From positions 1-31,189 of the forward strand of contig CAZPDW010000004.1 of assembly GCA_964585535.1 (NCBI GenBank): a stretch of DNA of 31,189 nt, written 5' to 3'. A program made the translations under genes and the position numbers. The DNA comes from JAUVYV01 sp964585535 (GTDB lineage: Bacteria; Planctomycetota; Phycisphaerae; Sedimentisphaerales; Anaerobacaceae). Under the pieces are notes generated by a model, which worked only from the letters and a program-made list of their open reading frames with translations, ran no database searches and was not told where the DNA came from. Of this stretch, positions 23,061 to 31,185 are shown piece by piece (within the stretch, counting starts at the first letter, position 1; every line of letters starts with the position of its first letter).

Positions 23061-25172
23061 GTGTTGTGTTATAAAAGGAACTGCTCCCTGTTGAAATTGG
23101 ATGCATACTCACAATCGGCAAACGCGGTGTTCACGGCTGTATGCGTGCTCTGCGCCGCCCTGGCCCCTGCATCTGCCTTTGCCGACCAGCGGCGCCCCTC
23201 AATAGCCGCGGTTCGCACCGACAGGGCTCCTGTCATAGACGGCCTGCTCAGCGATGCCTGCTGGGCAAAGGCAAACGTCGCCACCGGCTTTACCGAAACT
23301 CAGTATAACAAACCGGTGGTTGAACGAACGTTTGTGCGGGTGCTCTATGACGATAAGTGCCTGTATGTCGGCTTCGAGTGTATGGAGCCGCACCCAGAGA
23401 AAATCCTCGCCACCGTACGCAAGCGGGACCGCTTCCTGGGCAGCGACGACCGCGTGGACCTTCGGCTGGATACCTTCAATGACCGCCGCAGCGGGTATAT
23501 CTTCATCGTAAACACACTTGGTACCGTCTTCGATGCCAGGCAGGGCCTTTTCGGGATGGACAGCAACTGGGACAGCAATATAGTCGTCGCCTGCAAGATA
23601 ACGTCCGACCGCTGGTTTGCCGAGATGGCAATCCCTATAACCGATATGCACTTCGAGCCGAAGGATAATGCCACCTGGGGCATAAACTTCTTTCGAATCG
23701 AAAAGGGCAGACAGGAATACAGCATCTGGTCGTACCTCAACCAAAAGGGGTATATGCCCAGAAATTACGGTGAGCTGACAGGGCTTAACCTCGGCAAAAT
23801 AACTGTAAAACCGAAGCCGAAGTTCGAGACATACCTCAGCAGCACCGCAACCCTCAAAGGCGCCGGAACCGGCAAGCTCGAAGGAGGCACCAATAAACTC
23901 TCGACCGGTATCGATATGTCATTGAGATTGAATTCTCAGTGGGTAAGTGCCTTTACGTATAACCCTGATTTCGGCCAGGTCGAAGCCGACGCCGACACCA
24001 TAGAGCTGCGGGATACCGAACGCTTTCTTCCTGAAAAAAGGACCTTTTTTCGCGAGGGTGCCGAACTGTTCAAAACGCCGCTCAACTTTTACTACAGCCG
24101 GCGCTTTCTTGATATCGAGACCGGGGCCAAGCTGACCGGACAGGCAAGCGACTGGGCGATGGGAATGATTGACGTCCTCGGCACGGTTAATCGCTCCGAT
24201 GAGCGCGTCCACGGACATTACAATGTCGGCCGGCTCATTCATTACATCGGAGAGGACTCGCATATCGGCGGCATCTGGTCCAGCTCCAACCGAACAGACG
24301 GCACAAACTTCGTAACCGGACTCGACTCGAAGTTTTACCTTAACGGCGACAACTGGATAAGCACACAGGTCCTCGGCCTAAAAGATACCAAAGGCATAGA
24401 CACAGACGGCAAAATTGACCACAGTGCGTACGCTATGAAGTTTTCCCTGACGGGTGAAAAAAAACCATACAACTGGAATCTTAGCTATCTTGACATCACA
24501 CGCGGCTTTGTCCCGGACCTCGGCTACATCCCCAGGCGAGACATCCGCGGCCCCGCTGGCTCCATCTTCCTTGATGGGGACATCGAAGCCGGGCCCGTCA
24601 AATGGATCGGATTGTTCACCGATTTTGATTATTACCACAACCACAACGGTGAGCTGACATACAACTATTACAAACATATGGTGGGAATCCGCCTTCGCAA
24701 CGAGCTTGAGTTTCGATACTACCGCGCGGACCGATACCACGCACCATACTACAACAGGTACAACCGCTTCCTGTTGAGATACAACCGCACGGACAGGTGG
24801 CATTCGATTAGCGCCTCCTACAAAAGAGGGGTCTTCGAAGCCGTCCCTTATGACGAATACGGCTTCGAAAAACCGTTGGAGCTGAGCGACCGGATGACGA
24901 CTAAGTTTGAGATTGATTATCGAATCGAACATCCGAGAGACGACGGCGACGAATCAATCTGGCTCTGGAGGTCGGTTACCGAATATACCTGGCCGTCCAG
25001 CGGAAGGATTAAGTTCACCGCCGAGGACACTGCCATAGGAAGATATAACTTAACACTGCTGTTCACCTGGCCTATAAAAGACAACATCGATTATTACTTT
25101 GTACTCAACGATTACAAAACCGACGGCCCCGCCCAGCGCGGCGTATTCAACAAAATCGTCTATCGCTTCTGA
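23061..25172 (+). CDS. DUF5916 outer-membrane protein with CBM9-like N-terminus
   Basis: A 703-residue secreted protein. Residues 1-42 form a signal peptide ending ASAFA. About 45-230 is a family-9 carbohydrate-binding-like domain (PVIDGLLSDACWAKA, then VRVLYDDKCLYVGFEC). About 255-703 is a DUF5916 region, predicted as an outer-membrane beta barrel, with alternating aromatic strands and the C-terminal signature FNKIVYRF. ERFLPEKRTFFREGAELF and FYYSRRF are the family's conserved blocks. A role in surface glycan binding or transport is suggested by the domains but not proven. The marked start is GTG 23061; TTG 23091, nearer the AAGGA at 23075-23079 and giving a shorter signal peptide, is an alternative. 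Confidence 0.88.
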   Translation: MLCYKRNCSLLKLDAYSQSANAVFTAVCVLCAALAPASAFADQRRPSIAAVRTDRAPVIDGLLSDACWAKANVATGFTETQYNKPVVERTFVRVLYDDKCLYVGFECMEPHPEKILATVRKRDRFLGSDDRVDLRLDTFNDRRSGYIFIVNTLGTVFDARQGLFGMDSNWDSNIVVACKITSDRWFAEMAIPITDMHFEPKDNATWGINFFRIEKGRQEYSIWSYLNQKGYMPRNYGELTGLNLGKITVKPKPKFETYLSSTATLKGAGTGKLEGGTNKLSTGIDMSLRLNSQWVSAFTYNPDFGQVEADADTIELRDTERFLPEKRTFFREGAELFKTPLNFYYSRRFLDIETGAKLTGQASDWAMGMIDVLGTVNRSDERVHGHYNVGRLIHYIGEDSHIGGIWSSSNRTDGTNFVTGLDSKFYLNGDNWISTQVLGLKDTKGIDTDGKIDHSAYAMKFSLTGEKKPYNWNLSYLDITRGFVPDLGYIPRRDIRGPAGSIFLDGDIEAGPVKWIGLFTDFDYYHNHNGELTYNYYKHMVGIRLRNELEFRYYRADRYHAPYYNRYNRFLLRYNRTDRWHSISASYKRGVFEAVPYDEYGFEKPLELSDRMTTKFEIDYRIEHPRDDGDESIWLWRSVTEYTWPSSGRIKFTAEDTAIGRYNLTLLFTWPIKDNIDYYFVLNDYKTDGPAQRGVFNKIVYRF

Positions 25173-25252
25173 CAGGCGATTCTTGTCACAACTCTTGACC
25201 GTCACCAAAGAAACAGTGAAGATAACCTCCGGTTACGAAAGGACTTTAATCC

Positions 25253-26236
25253 ATGAAAGCACGCCGATACAGTTGGATGGCCGTAGTCTTGTCCACGTTG
25301 GCCCTGTCGGGATGTGCACCGACAACACCACTACCGTACAAACAGATGGATAAACCTTATGTTGTGCTCCGGCGGGCAGATATCAAGGCGGTCGTCGTAA
25401 ACAACGAGGCTGTGGACGATGACATCCTGCCCCGACACCGCGACGGCTACAGCGGTCTGGCGTCATTGACGCATACCAACCGCAGCGAAAATGTCTTTGT
25501 TCCTTTCTACGCAGGCCTCAACTTCGAACACATCCACGATGGCACTGCTCAGAACAAAGATATTCTCTTCGAGCCCCGAAGAGCGCCGATGGAGATTCGG
25601 CGGATAGACGACTTTACAGTTGAGCTTTATCAGCCGCCAACGCCGTACTGGAAACTCGAGAGCCGCCTGCAATATGAGCTGTTGGCAGACGGCGCGATTG
25701 AACTGAGATTCGAATGCGTGCCGCACGAGCGAACCTTCAAAAACGGATACATTGGCCTGTTCTTCGCCGGCTACATAGACAAACCAGACTCTATCGATAT
25801 CCACTTCCCGGGCTGCCCCGCGGGCGAAGAAAATTGTAAAACACGGCCGGTGACGGGCGTAACACCCGCCCACGGTAAGCTGTCCACGCACCTGGGCCGC
25901 TGCGATAATCGCAGCTTCACACATGACTCGGACTTTCCTCTTACGCTCGTATTCAATTTCTCGAAATACCGTTTCGCCGAGCCGTGGTACTACGGGATAA
26001 GTGGCGACATGGCGCTGGTGTTTATCTTCAGACAAGCCGAGCAGGTTCGTTTCAGCCAATCCCCGTCCGGTGGAGGCAGTGGACATCCGGCATGGGATTT
26101 CCAGTGGTATATTCCCGAATATCAGTTGGGCCGGCGATACACCTTTGTGATGCGGCTGATGTATTTGCCCTTCGAATCGCCAGAGCAGATTACCGCAGCC
26201 GTTGCATCGCACATTACGGCTTTGAATTCGCGTTGA
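25253..26236 (+). CDS. Uncharacterised lipoprotein
   Basis: A 327-residue lipoprotein. The signal peptide MKARRYSWMAVVLSTLALSG is followed by lipobox Cys21, with AAAGG-like GAAAGGAC seven to ten bases upstream of ATG 25253. The mature part is all-beta in character, with many aromatic residues, and resembles planctomycete secreted proteins with a sugar-mutarotase-like fold (WKLESRLQYELLADGAIELRFECVPHE). That resemblance is an impression, not a match. It lies 80 bases after the DUF5916 gene and just before a Tat oxidoreductase, so an envelope role in sugar metabolism is plausible. I do not recognise a named family with confidence. Confidence 0.75.
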   Translation: MKARRYSWMAVVLSTLALSGCAPTTPLPYKQMDKPYVVLRRADIKAVVVNNEAVDDDILPRHRDGYSGLASLTHTNRSENVFVPFYAGLNFEHIHDGTAQNKDILFEPRRAPMEIRRIDDFTVELYQPPTPYWKLESRLQYELLADGAIELRFECVPHERTFKNGYIGLFFAGYIDKPDSIDIHFPGCPAGEENCKTRPVTGVTPAHGKLSTHLGRCDNRSFTHDSDFPLTLVFNFSKYRFAEPWYYGISGDMALVFIFRQAEQVRFSQSPSGGGSGHPAWDFQWYIPEYQLGRRYTFVMRLMYLPFESPEQITAAVASHITALNSR

Positions 26237-26333
26237 AGCTCTGGCCTCGCTTGCAAAAACCAAAAAGAAACTGTACAATGTGTCCACACGCTTATTCGTG
26301 GAAAGCACTCTTGTATTTCAGGATGGTCGTTAC

Positions 26334-27656
26334 ATGTCGATGCGAATGAATAGACGCAGGTTCTTAGGCAAAACTGCGACCGCTGCAGCAACCCTCGCAT
26401 TCCCTTACATTGTCCCGTCTAAGGTCTTAGGCAGAGGCGGTGTGGTCGCCCCGAGTGAGAAAATCGTAATGGCCTGTATCGGCGTAGGCGGCATGGGCGG
26501 CGGGCACCTGCGCAGCTTCCTCGGACACGACGATGTGCAGATGGTTGCCATTTGCGACGTCTTTGGGAATCGCCGCGACAGGGCCGTCGAAACGGTCAAC
26601 CACAGGTACGCAAACAACGACTGCGCCGCCTATAACGACTTCCGCGAGCTGCTCGCCAGGCCAGATATCGATGCCGTATGCATCGCAACGCCCGACCACT
26701 GGCATGCCCTGATAGGAATCGAAGCGGCAAAGAACCGCAAGGATATGTATTACGAAAAGCCGCTCGCGATGAGCATCGCCGAGTGCAAGGCAATACGCCA
26801 GGCCGTTCACCAGTACGGAGTTGTCTTTCAGTTCGGCACACAGCAGCGGTCGAGCAACTGGTTCCGCCATACGGTAGAGCTGATTCGCAATGAACGAATC
26901 GGCAAACTACATACGATAATCGTCGGCTCTGCAGAGTATAAGCCGGTGCCGAATCAACCGACCGAGCCGGTCCCACCCGGGCTCGATTACGATATGTGGC
27001 TCGGGCCCGCTCAATATGCTCCGTACACTCGTCTGCGGTACACGCACGGCTGGGGACTGATTAGTGATTATTCGCTTGGCTGTCTCGGCGGCGCCTGGGG
27101 CATCCACCACGTCGATATCGCACAGTGGGCAGCCGACGCCGACAACACCGGCCCGCTGGACGCCGCCGGCTGGGGCGAGTTCCCCGCCGATGGGCTTTAC
27201 GACACCGCCCTGCACTGGGAAATCGAGCACAACTATGCAAACGGCGTCAAGCTGATTCACATGGACATGGCAACTGCCAAGACGAAAATGCCGCAGTTTG
27301 CGCTTCACTGGATGGGCATCTTGTTTCTGGGCAGCGACGGCTGGATTTATACCGCACGCGGTTTCTTCGCCTCACAGCCGAAGGGCCTGATGCGAACAAA
27401 GCTCGGCCCCAACGATGTCCGCCTGCCCTTCAGCAACGACCACCGGAGAAATTTCCTCGATTCCGTCAGAAGCAGAAAGCAAACTATTTGTCCCGTCGAT
27501 ACAGCCGTCCGTTCCGACACGGTGACACATATCGAGCATATAGCGATGGTCCTCGGAAGGAAACTGCGATGGGGCCCTGTGAAAGAACAGTTTATCGACG
27601 ATGACGAAGCAAACCGGATGCTTGACAGACCGATGCGAAGCCCCTGGCAACTTTAG
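26334..27656 (+). CDS. Tat-exported Gfo/Idh/MocA family oxidoreductase
   Basis: A 440-residue NAD(P)-dependent sugar oxidoreductase or glycosidase-like enzyme. The start MSMRMNRRRFLGKTATAAATL carries a twin-arginine signal (RRRFLG, 8-13), so it acts outside the cytoplasm with tightly bound cofactor. The Rossmann loop is CIGVGGMGGGH (about 48-58), EKPLAM (141-146) holds the conserved lysine, and GIHHVDIAQW holds the catalytic histidines. The frame is open from 26280, but ATG 26334 gives the proper Tat signal and follows AGGATGG. Planctomycetes encode many such Tat paralogues, generally of unknown substrate. It lies 97 bases behind the lipoprotein gene. Confidence 0.92.
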   Translation: MSMRMNRRRFLGKTATAAATLAFPYIVPSKVLGRGGVVAPSEKIVMACIGVGGMGGGHLRSFLGHDDVQMVAICDVFGNRRDRAVETVNHRYANNDCAAYNDFRELLARPDIDAVCIATPDHWHALIGIEAAKNRKDMYYEKPLAMSIAECKAIRQAVHQYGVVFQFGTQQRSSNWFRHTVELIRNERIGKLHTIIVGSAEYKPVPNQPTEPVPPGLDYDMWLGPAQYAPYTRLRYTHGWGLISDYSLGCLGGAWGIHHVDIAQWAADADNTGPLDAAGWGEFPADGLYDTALHWEIEHNYANGVKLIHMDMATAKTKMPQFALHWMGILFLGSDGWIYTARGFFASQPKGLMRTKLGPNDVRLPFSNDHRRNFLDSVRSRKQTICPVDTAVRSDTVTHIEHIAMVLGRKLRWGPVKEQFIDDDEANRMLDRPMRSPWQL

Positions 27657-27681
27657 CAGGGCATCAACAAAAAACAGGCGG

Positions 27682-28383
27682 TTAGTCTTTCGATGTTTTT
27701 CCGCCCAGCACTTTTAGAATAACCGGCCGGAGCAATTCTGTCCACTTTTCGTAACCCTGGCTGTTGAGGTGGAGCTTGTCGGGCCGGAAGAGCTTGTCGT
27801 TTGGTCTTTCGTTGTCCGAAAACAGTACCGTCGCCGCATCAACGAAGAAAACATTGTCCTGTTTTTCGCAGACTTTTTTTATCAGCGTGTTTGCCTCTTT
27901 CATCGCCGGCCATAAAGACCATCGGCTGCTGCTCGGCTTGATGCTTATGAAAATTATACCTGTGCCGGCGAGGCGCCCTTTTACAAGCTTTGTGAATCTG
28001 CCAAAGTCCTCAGCCACTCGGCGGGGCGTTTTGCCGGATGCGATGTCGTTATCACCTGCGTATAAGACGATAACCCTGGGCTTGTAGGGCAGCACGATTC
28101 TGTCGGCGTAGTAATTGACGTCCGAGATGTGCGAGCCGCCGAAACCGCGATTGATTACAGGCAAATCGGCGAAGCACTTGTGCGTAGCCCACATCCGAAT
28201 GCTCGAGCTGCCGACAAATAGAACCGCATCGCGAGGGACCGAATTCCTGCTGTCCCACTGCTCGAACTGCCTGATGCTTTTTTCCCAGCGCTGCGGATTA
28301 GGCCCAGGGCCGACCTTGGCCTGGCCATATAACAGACTGTGTGTGATGAGCAGAATTACCAGATAACTTTTTCGCTTAATCAT
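27682..28383 (-). CDS. Secreted SGNH/GDSL-type hydrolase
   Basis: A 233-residue exported esterase or acetylhydrolase. The signal peptide covers about residues 1-20 (MIKRKSYLVILLITHSLLYG). Catalytic blocks are visible: block I FVGSSSIRMW with nucleophile Ser60 (GDS reads GSS, common in this subgroup), block II NRGFGGSH (oxyanion Gly), block III GDNDIASG (Asn112), and block V PDKLHLN (Asp202, His205). Enzymes of this group remove acetyl groups from glycans or act on lipids. It converges with the Gfo/Idh gene, with only 25 bases between stops. The target substrate is unknown. Confidence 0.9.
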   Translation of the reverse strand: MIKRKSYLVILLITHSLLYGQAKVGPGPNPQRWEKSIRQFEQWDSRNSVPRDAVLFVGSSSIRMWATHKCFADLPVINRGFGGSHISDVNYYADRIVLPYKPRVIVLYAGDNDIASGKTPRRVAEDFGRFTKLVKGRLAGTGIIFISIKPSSSRWSLWPAMKEANTLIKKVCEKQDNVFFVDAATVLFSDNERPNDKLFRPDKLHLNSQGYEKWTELLRPVILKVLGGKTSKD

Positions 28384-28428
28384 AGTGATTTCCTCGAAAC
28401 AACATCTTATTGAACCCGGAGCGTTTAA

Positions 28429-28680
28429 CTACCTTGTTTTTATCTGCTTTATCTGCTCGGTGAGTTTTTCTATGCGCTTCGACAAGAGCATCCGCTGTCT
28501 CATCGAGCTTGCGCACGATATTAAAACGACTCCGAGACACACCACAAATAGTTGGACAGACCAGATTCGGGTATCCGTCGAAGCAGAACCCGGCAATGCC
28601 AGATTTGCAAGCGGTATGACAACGAGCATCCCGCCGAATATGTATTCCAGCACCCAGACTACTACATTATCTGCGAACAT
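28429..28680 (-). CDS. Small two-helix membrane protein with coiled-coil tail
   Basis: An 83-residue protein. ATG 28680 is chosen because GGAGG sits five bases upstream. The frame stays open for 42 more codons without protein-like character. Two hydrophobic helices (VVVWVLEYIFGGMLVVIPLA and WSVQLFVVCLGVVLISCAS) are followed by a charged heptad-like tail (SKRIEKLTEQIKQIKTR) predicted to lie in the cytoplasm. No family is recognised. It lies 45 bases upstream of the SGNH hydrolase in the same direction and may share its transcript. Confidence 0.6.
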   Translation of the reverse strand: MFADNVVVWVLEYIFGGMLVVIPLANLALPGSASTDTRIWSVQLFVVCLGVVLISCASSMRQRMLLSKRIEKLTEQIKQIKTR

Positions 28681-28806
28681 AATAACCTCCGCAAATCCCA
28701 AAGTTTGTTCCGAACCGCTTTTCTTACCGGCCCCTGCGAAAATAAATAAAACTGAACCCAAAGACAGCTCGTCGGCGCTGTCATTATATAATATCAGCCG
28801 GGACAC

Positions 28807-29020
28807 TGATAGTTAACTTTCGCACTTTTTAGGCGGCTGATTTAGTTGAATTATTATCATAAACATACCAACCTTCCGCTCACGATGCCCGATGCGCTGA
28901 ATTGTCTTCGCCGCGAACTTTGGCAGGATAAATAAAAAACTATCCGCCTTTGGTGTCCCTAAGGGTTTGTTAATCCTGTTATCCTGTCTAAAAAAGTCCC
29001 GCCGGTGAGGCAAGGTCAAG
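28807..29020. other. Intergenic stretch downstream of tRNA-His
   Basis: No gene is seen. Near 28972-28985 there is a short direct repeat ATCCTGT-ATCCTGT followed by an A-run, of a kind often dispersed in environmental genomes. Reading from the tRNA, a T-run after GGCGGGAC (about 28990-29003) could mark transcript ends, but no strong stem precedes it. Confidence 0.3.
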
Positions 29021-29095
29021 GGTGAGAGACGGGATTCGAACCCGCGACCCCCGGGACCACAACCCGGTGCTCTATCCAACTGAGCTACTCCCACC
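29021..29095 (-). tRNA. trnH: tRNA-His (anticodon GTG)
   Basis: A complete cloverleaf is readable on the minus strand. The acceptor GTGGGAG pairs with CTCTCAC with one G-U pair. D arm is GCTC/GAGC, anticodon stem CCGGG/CCCGG with loop TTGTGGT, and T arm GCGGG/CCCGT with loop TTCGAAT. The anticodon GTG lies at 29058-29060. An extra G at the 5' end (29095) faces C at the discriminator position (29021), the identity mark of tRNA-His. The 3' CCA is not encoded. Confidence 0.97.
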
Positions 29096-29237
29096 ACAAC
29101 TTCTGCAAAACTACGGCTTCACCGCCAAAAATGGAATTCTACCGCCTGCGCACACCAGCGTCAATATTCATCACCGAATTCCGCACAATTACCGCCCCTT
29201 TTACCCACCCCACCTTACTGCACACTTCAAAAAAACC

Positions 29238-29266
29238 TGGACAAATGCACCGCTTTATGGTATAAT
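29238..29266 (+). promoter_or_regulatory. Strong sigma70-like promoter upstream of the AP2-HNH gene
   Basis: TGGACA (29238-29243), a 17-base spacer, then perfect TATAAT (29261-29266). The -10 box is embedded in the palindrome GGTAT-A-ATACC. It would start a transcript near 29273, about 180 bases before the endonuclease ATG. This is the best promoter match I found in the window. Confidence 0.55.
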
Positions 29267-29291
29267 ACCCCTTCAAGATGGGAGTATGACT

Positions 29292-29327
29292 TGGTATATC
29301 AGCTAAAACACAGCTTACGATATACCA
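29292..29327 (+). promoter_or_regulatory. Hairpin leader or operator dyad before the AP2-HNH gene
   Basis: TGGTATATC (29292-29300) and GATATACCA (29319-29327) are perfect nine-base arms. Inside them AGCT (29301-29304) pairs with AGCT (29312-29315) around a seven-base loop, leaving a three-base bulge. The dyad lies just after the predicted transcription start and repeats the TGGTATA wording of the -10 palindrome, so it could be an RNA hairpin or a protein-binding site. The rest of 29096-29452 shows nothing else. Confidence 0.5.
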
Positions 29328-29452
29328 CAATACAGTGAACCCCCGGCAAAATGAGTTCCGCCTGTCTGCCGTGCCCCACGAACCGGCAATCCGCGGGCCG
29401 CCGGCAGATTGACTGGCTCCTTTCGTCGAAAGTTTCGGAAGCGAGGTCTCGG

Positions 29453-30112
29453 ATGCCTATCGATAAACGATGTGATAACTGCGTTTTTTCAACCTACGCC
29501 ACCGGCCCAGGCCGGGCCACCCTCATCTGCCGCCAGAAAGCAGGCGCCGAAGGTCGTTGGAAAACCGTCAACCCCCTTTACCATTGCACCAACTTCCACC
29601 CTTCACGAGCCGCAGACCCCAAAAACCCGGCGCCACGCGCAATACCTCTCACTAAGGGCCTGTTCGCCGTCGTCGATGCAGAAGACTACCGCCGACTCGC
29701 ACGCTGCCAATGGTTCGCAGAAAATGGCCAAAAAACTTATTATGCCGTCCGAAAACAAAACGGTAAAAGCATCAAAATGCACCGCGAAATCCTCAACACA
29801 CCCGAACACCTTTTCGTGGACCACATCGACCACAACGGCCTGAACAACCAAAAGAAAAACCTCCGCCTCGCAACCTTCTCCCAAAACTGCCAGAACCGGC
29901 GCCACTCAAAACTCAAAACTTCAACCTCGAAATACAAAGGCGTGCACTGGCACAAAGACCAAAAAAAATGGGCCGCACAAATCACCGCAAACAAAAAATC
30001 CCACCACCTCGGATACTTCTCCTCCGAAACCACCGCCGCACACACATACGACCTCGCAGCAAAAAAATATCACGGCCGATTCGCATCCCTCAATTTCCCG
30101 CAAAAGCCATAG
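29453..30112 (+). CDS. HNH endonuclease with AP2 domain
   Basis: A 219-residue protein of the homing-endonuclease type. ATG 29453 is preceded by GAGGT at five bases; the frame is open from 29351 but that part looks non-coding. The N-terminus has spaced cysteines (Cys7, 10, 26, 45) that could bind metal. The HNH nuclease region is KMHREIL then VDHIDHNGLNNQKKNLRLAT (residues about 109-141; His124, Asn131 and Asn136 are likely active-site positions). The C-terminal AP2 DNA-binding domain (about 159-208) has KYKGVHWHKDQKKWAAQI and LGYFSSETTAAHTYD. Such genes are usually selfish mobile elements in phage or intron contexts. No intron or recombinase is visible beside it. Confidence 0.88.
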   Translation: MPIDKRCDNCVFSTYATGPGRATLICRQKAGAEGRWKTVNPLYHCTNFHPSRAADPKNPAPRAIPLTKGLFAVVDAEDYRRLARCQWFAENGQKTYYAVRKQNGKSIKMHREILNTPEHLFVDHIDHNGLNNQKKNLRLATFSQNCQNRRHSKLKTSTSKYKGVHWHKDQKKWAAQITANKKSHHLGYFSSETTAAHTYDLAAKKYHGRFASLNFPQKP

Positions 30113-30146
30113 CTCGCTACGCGCATATTTACCCCCACCCCCCATA

Positions 30147-30247
30147 CCGAAGGCCTTTGGCAGTTCGATTTCGTTTAGAGCTTGCGCCCCTCGAATCGCG
30201 AATTTGCCCCCAATTTATCGAACTGCCGCCATTCGCCTATCCTTCGG
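30147..30247. repeat. 101-bp nested inverted repeat (MITE- or REP-like)
   Basis: CCGAAGG (30147-30153) pairs with CCTTCGG (30241-30247), and within it GGCAGTTCGAT (30159-30169) pairs perfectly over eleven bases with ATCGAACTGCC (30217-30227). The central 47 bases are mostly unpaired and carry no gene. The size and symmetry fit a small non-autonomous mobile element or a dispersed palindromic repeat. Confidence 0.6.
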
Positions 30248-30387
30248 CTGCGCTCAGGACAGGTTTGCAGCGGGGCAAGCAGAGGGCAAAGAGTATTTAA
30301 CAGGGATTCCCGGATGAAGTTGTGCAAAGGAAATAAACTTTGGTAGAATATCCACGAAATCAGTTGACTTTTTCGCCAAGGGTGGTT

Positions 30388-30405
30388 ACTTTATGACAGT
30401 AAAGT
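30388..30405. promoter_or_regulatory. Candidate operator upstream of mntA-hepT
   Basis: Perfect inverted repeat ACTTTA (30388-30393) and TAAAGT (30400-30405) with a six-base spacer TGACAG, 82 bases before the mntA start. Many toxin-antitoxin operons are autoregulated through such dyads. There is no direct evidence that MntA or HepT binds here. Confidence 0.35.
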
Positions 30406-30486
30406 CAGGTATGGTTGCCAATTTAACCAGTAAGCAAAGCCAATACCTGAATTTCCGAAAAAGAAAGTGTTAGGTAATACTATTCC

Positions 30487-30789
30487 ATGATTGATATAGA
30501 AAAAATCAAACCAGAGATTGAGTTGGTATGTCGGCGTTTGCCGGTCAAACGATTAGGCCTGTTTGGTTCTGCTTTGAGCCAAAATTTCACTCAAGGTAGC
30601 GACGTCGATGTTCTGGTGATTTTTGATTCGGGCGAAAATATTGACCTTTTCGACAAGTACTTTGAATTAAAAGAGCAATTAGAAGAAATATTTAAACGAG
30701 AGGTTGACCTCGTTGTTGACAGAAAATTCAGAAACCCTGTTTTAAGAAAATCTATCGACAGGACAAGGACTGTCATTTATGAACGATGA
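30487..30789 (+). CDS. mntA: MntA-type nucleotidyltransferase antitoxin
   Basis: A 100-residue minimal nucleotidyltransferase. It shows the family motif GS-x10-D-x-D exactly (Gly27, Ser28, Asp39, Asp41) in LFGSALSQNFTQGSDVDVLV, and a third acidic residue in REVDLVVD. In the characterised MntA-HepT systems the antitoxin inactivates the toxin by adding AMP to a tyrosine of HepT. It overlaps hepT by 11 bases, so the pair is co-translated. Both genes are AT-rich compared with the preceding 18 kb, suggesting horizontal arrival. Confidence 0.9.
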   Translation: MIDIEKIKPEIELVCRRLPVKRLGLFGSALSQNFTQGSDVDVLVIFDSGENIDLFDKYFELKEQLEEIFKREVDLVVDRKFRNPVLRKSIDRTRTVIYER

Positions 30790-31123
30790 AACAAGAAAAA
30801 ACCTTATTGATATTCTTCAGGCAGCCGAGGAGATACAAAATTTTGTTCGCGGGATGGATTTCAAGGCATATCAAAACAAGCCCGTTACCAAAAGAGCCGT
30901 CGAAAGAGACTTTGAAATTATTGGAGAAGCTCTTAACAGGATTAAGTGCACAGATGACGAATTACTGGAAAAGATTTCCGAGCATCACCGCATCATAGGA
31001 TTCAGAAATATCCTGATTCACGGTTACGATATTGTTGATGAGGCCATTGTATGGCAAGCCGTTACAAACCACCTGCCGATTTTAATCAGAGAAATAAAAG
31101 AAATACTGAGCTCTAAGTCCTGA
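30779..31123 (+). CDS. hepT: HepT-type HEPN ribonuclease toxin
   Basis: A 114-residue HEPN-domain protein (DUF86). The RNase motif with the modifiable tyrosine, R-x4-H-x-Y, is present at Arg76, His81 and Tyr83 (FRNILIHGYDIVDE). KRAVERDFEIIGEALNRI near residue 38 is the conserved helix of the family. Active HepT cuts RNA, in one studied case the tRNA acceptor end. All key residues for both toxicity and AMPylation are intact, so the module looks functional. It starts at ATG 30779, inside the end of mntA. Confidence 0.9.
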   Translation: MNDETRKNLIDILQAAEEIQNFVRGMDFKAYQNKPVTKRAVERDFEIIGEALNRIKCTDDELLEKISEHHRIIGFRNILIHGYDIVDEAIVWQAVTNHLPILIREIKEILSSKS

Positions 31124-31155
31124 GTTAAGCGGAGTTTTTGGCCACGGTTCCTAAC

Positions 31156-31185
31156 CACGAATGGACACGAATTGGCACTAATACC
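31156..31185. repeat. Three tandem 10-bp units at the right edge
   Basis: CACGAATGGA, CACGAATTGG and CACTAATACC follow each other directly. This is a degenerate ten-base tandem repeat that may continue past the window. Similar wording is frequent in intergenic DNA of environmental planctomycete-like genomes, from memory. Confidence 0.55.

Larger units (their letters stand above)
30113..30486. other. Gene-free gap between the AP2-HNH and mntA genes
   Basis: This stretch of 374 bases contains the 101-bp nested inverted repeat (30147-30247), a weak promoter-like pair TTGTGC/TAGAAT with an 18-base spacer near 30320-30350, and the ACTTTA/TAAAGT dyad at 30388-30405. A 26-codon frame at 30393-30473 is not convincing. 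Base composition changes from GC-rich to AT-rich within the gap. Confidence 0.5.

Noticed and set aside
29286..29306. Six-codon leader peptide before the AP2-HNH gene
   Set aside because: The GGGAG is only one base from the ATG, and such a short frame is likely chance; the overlapping dyad is the better-supported signal.
30393..30473. 26-codon ORF before mntA
   Set aside because: Its ATG lies inside the ACTTTA/TAAAGT dyad, the product has no recognisable features, and chance frames of this size are common in AT-rich DNA.
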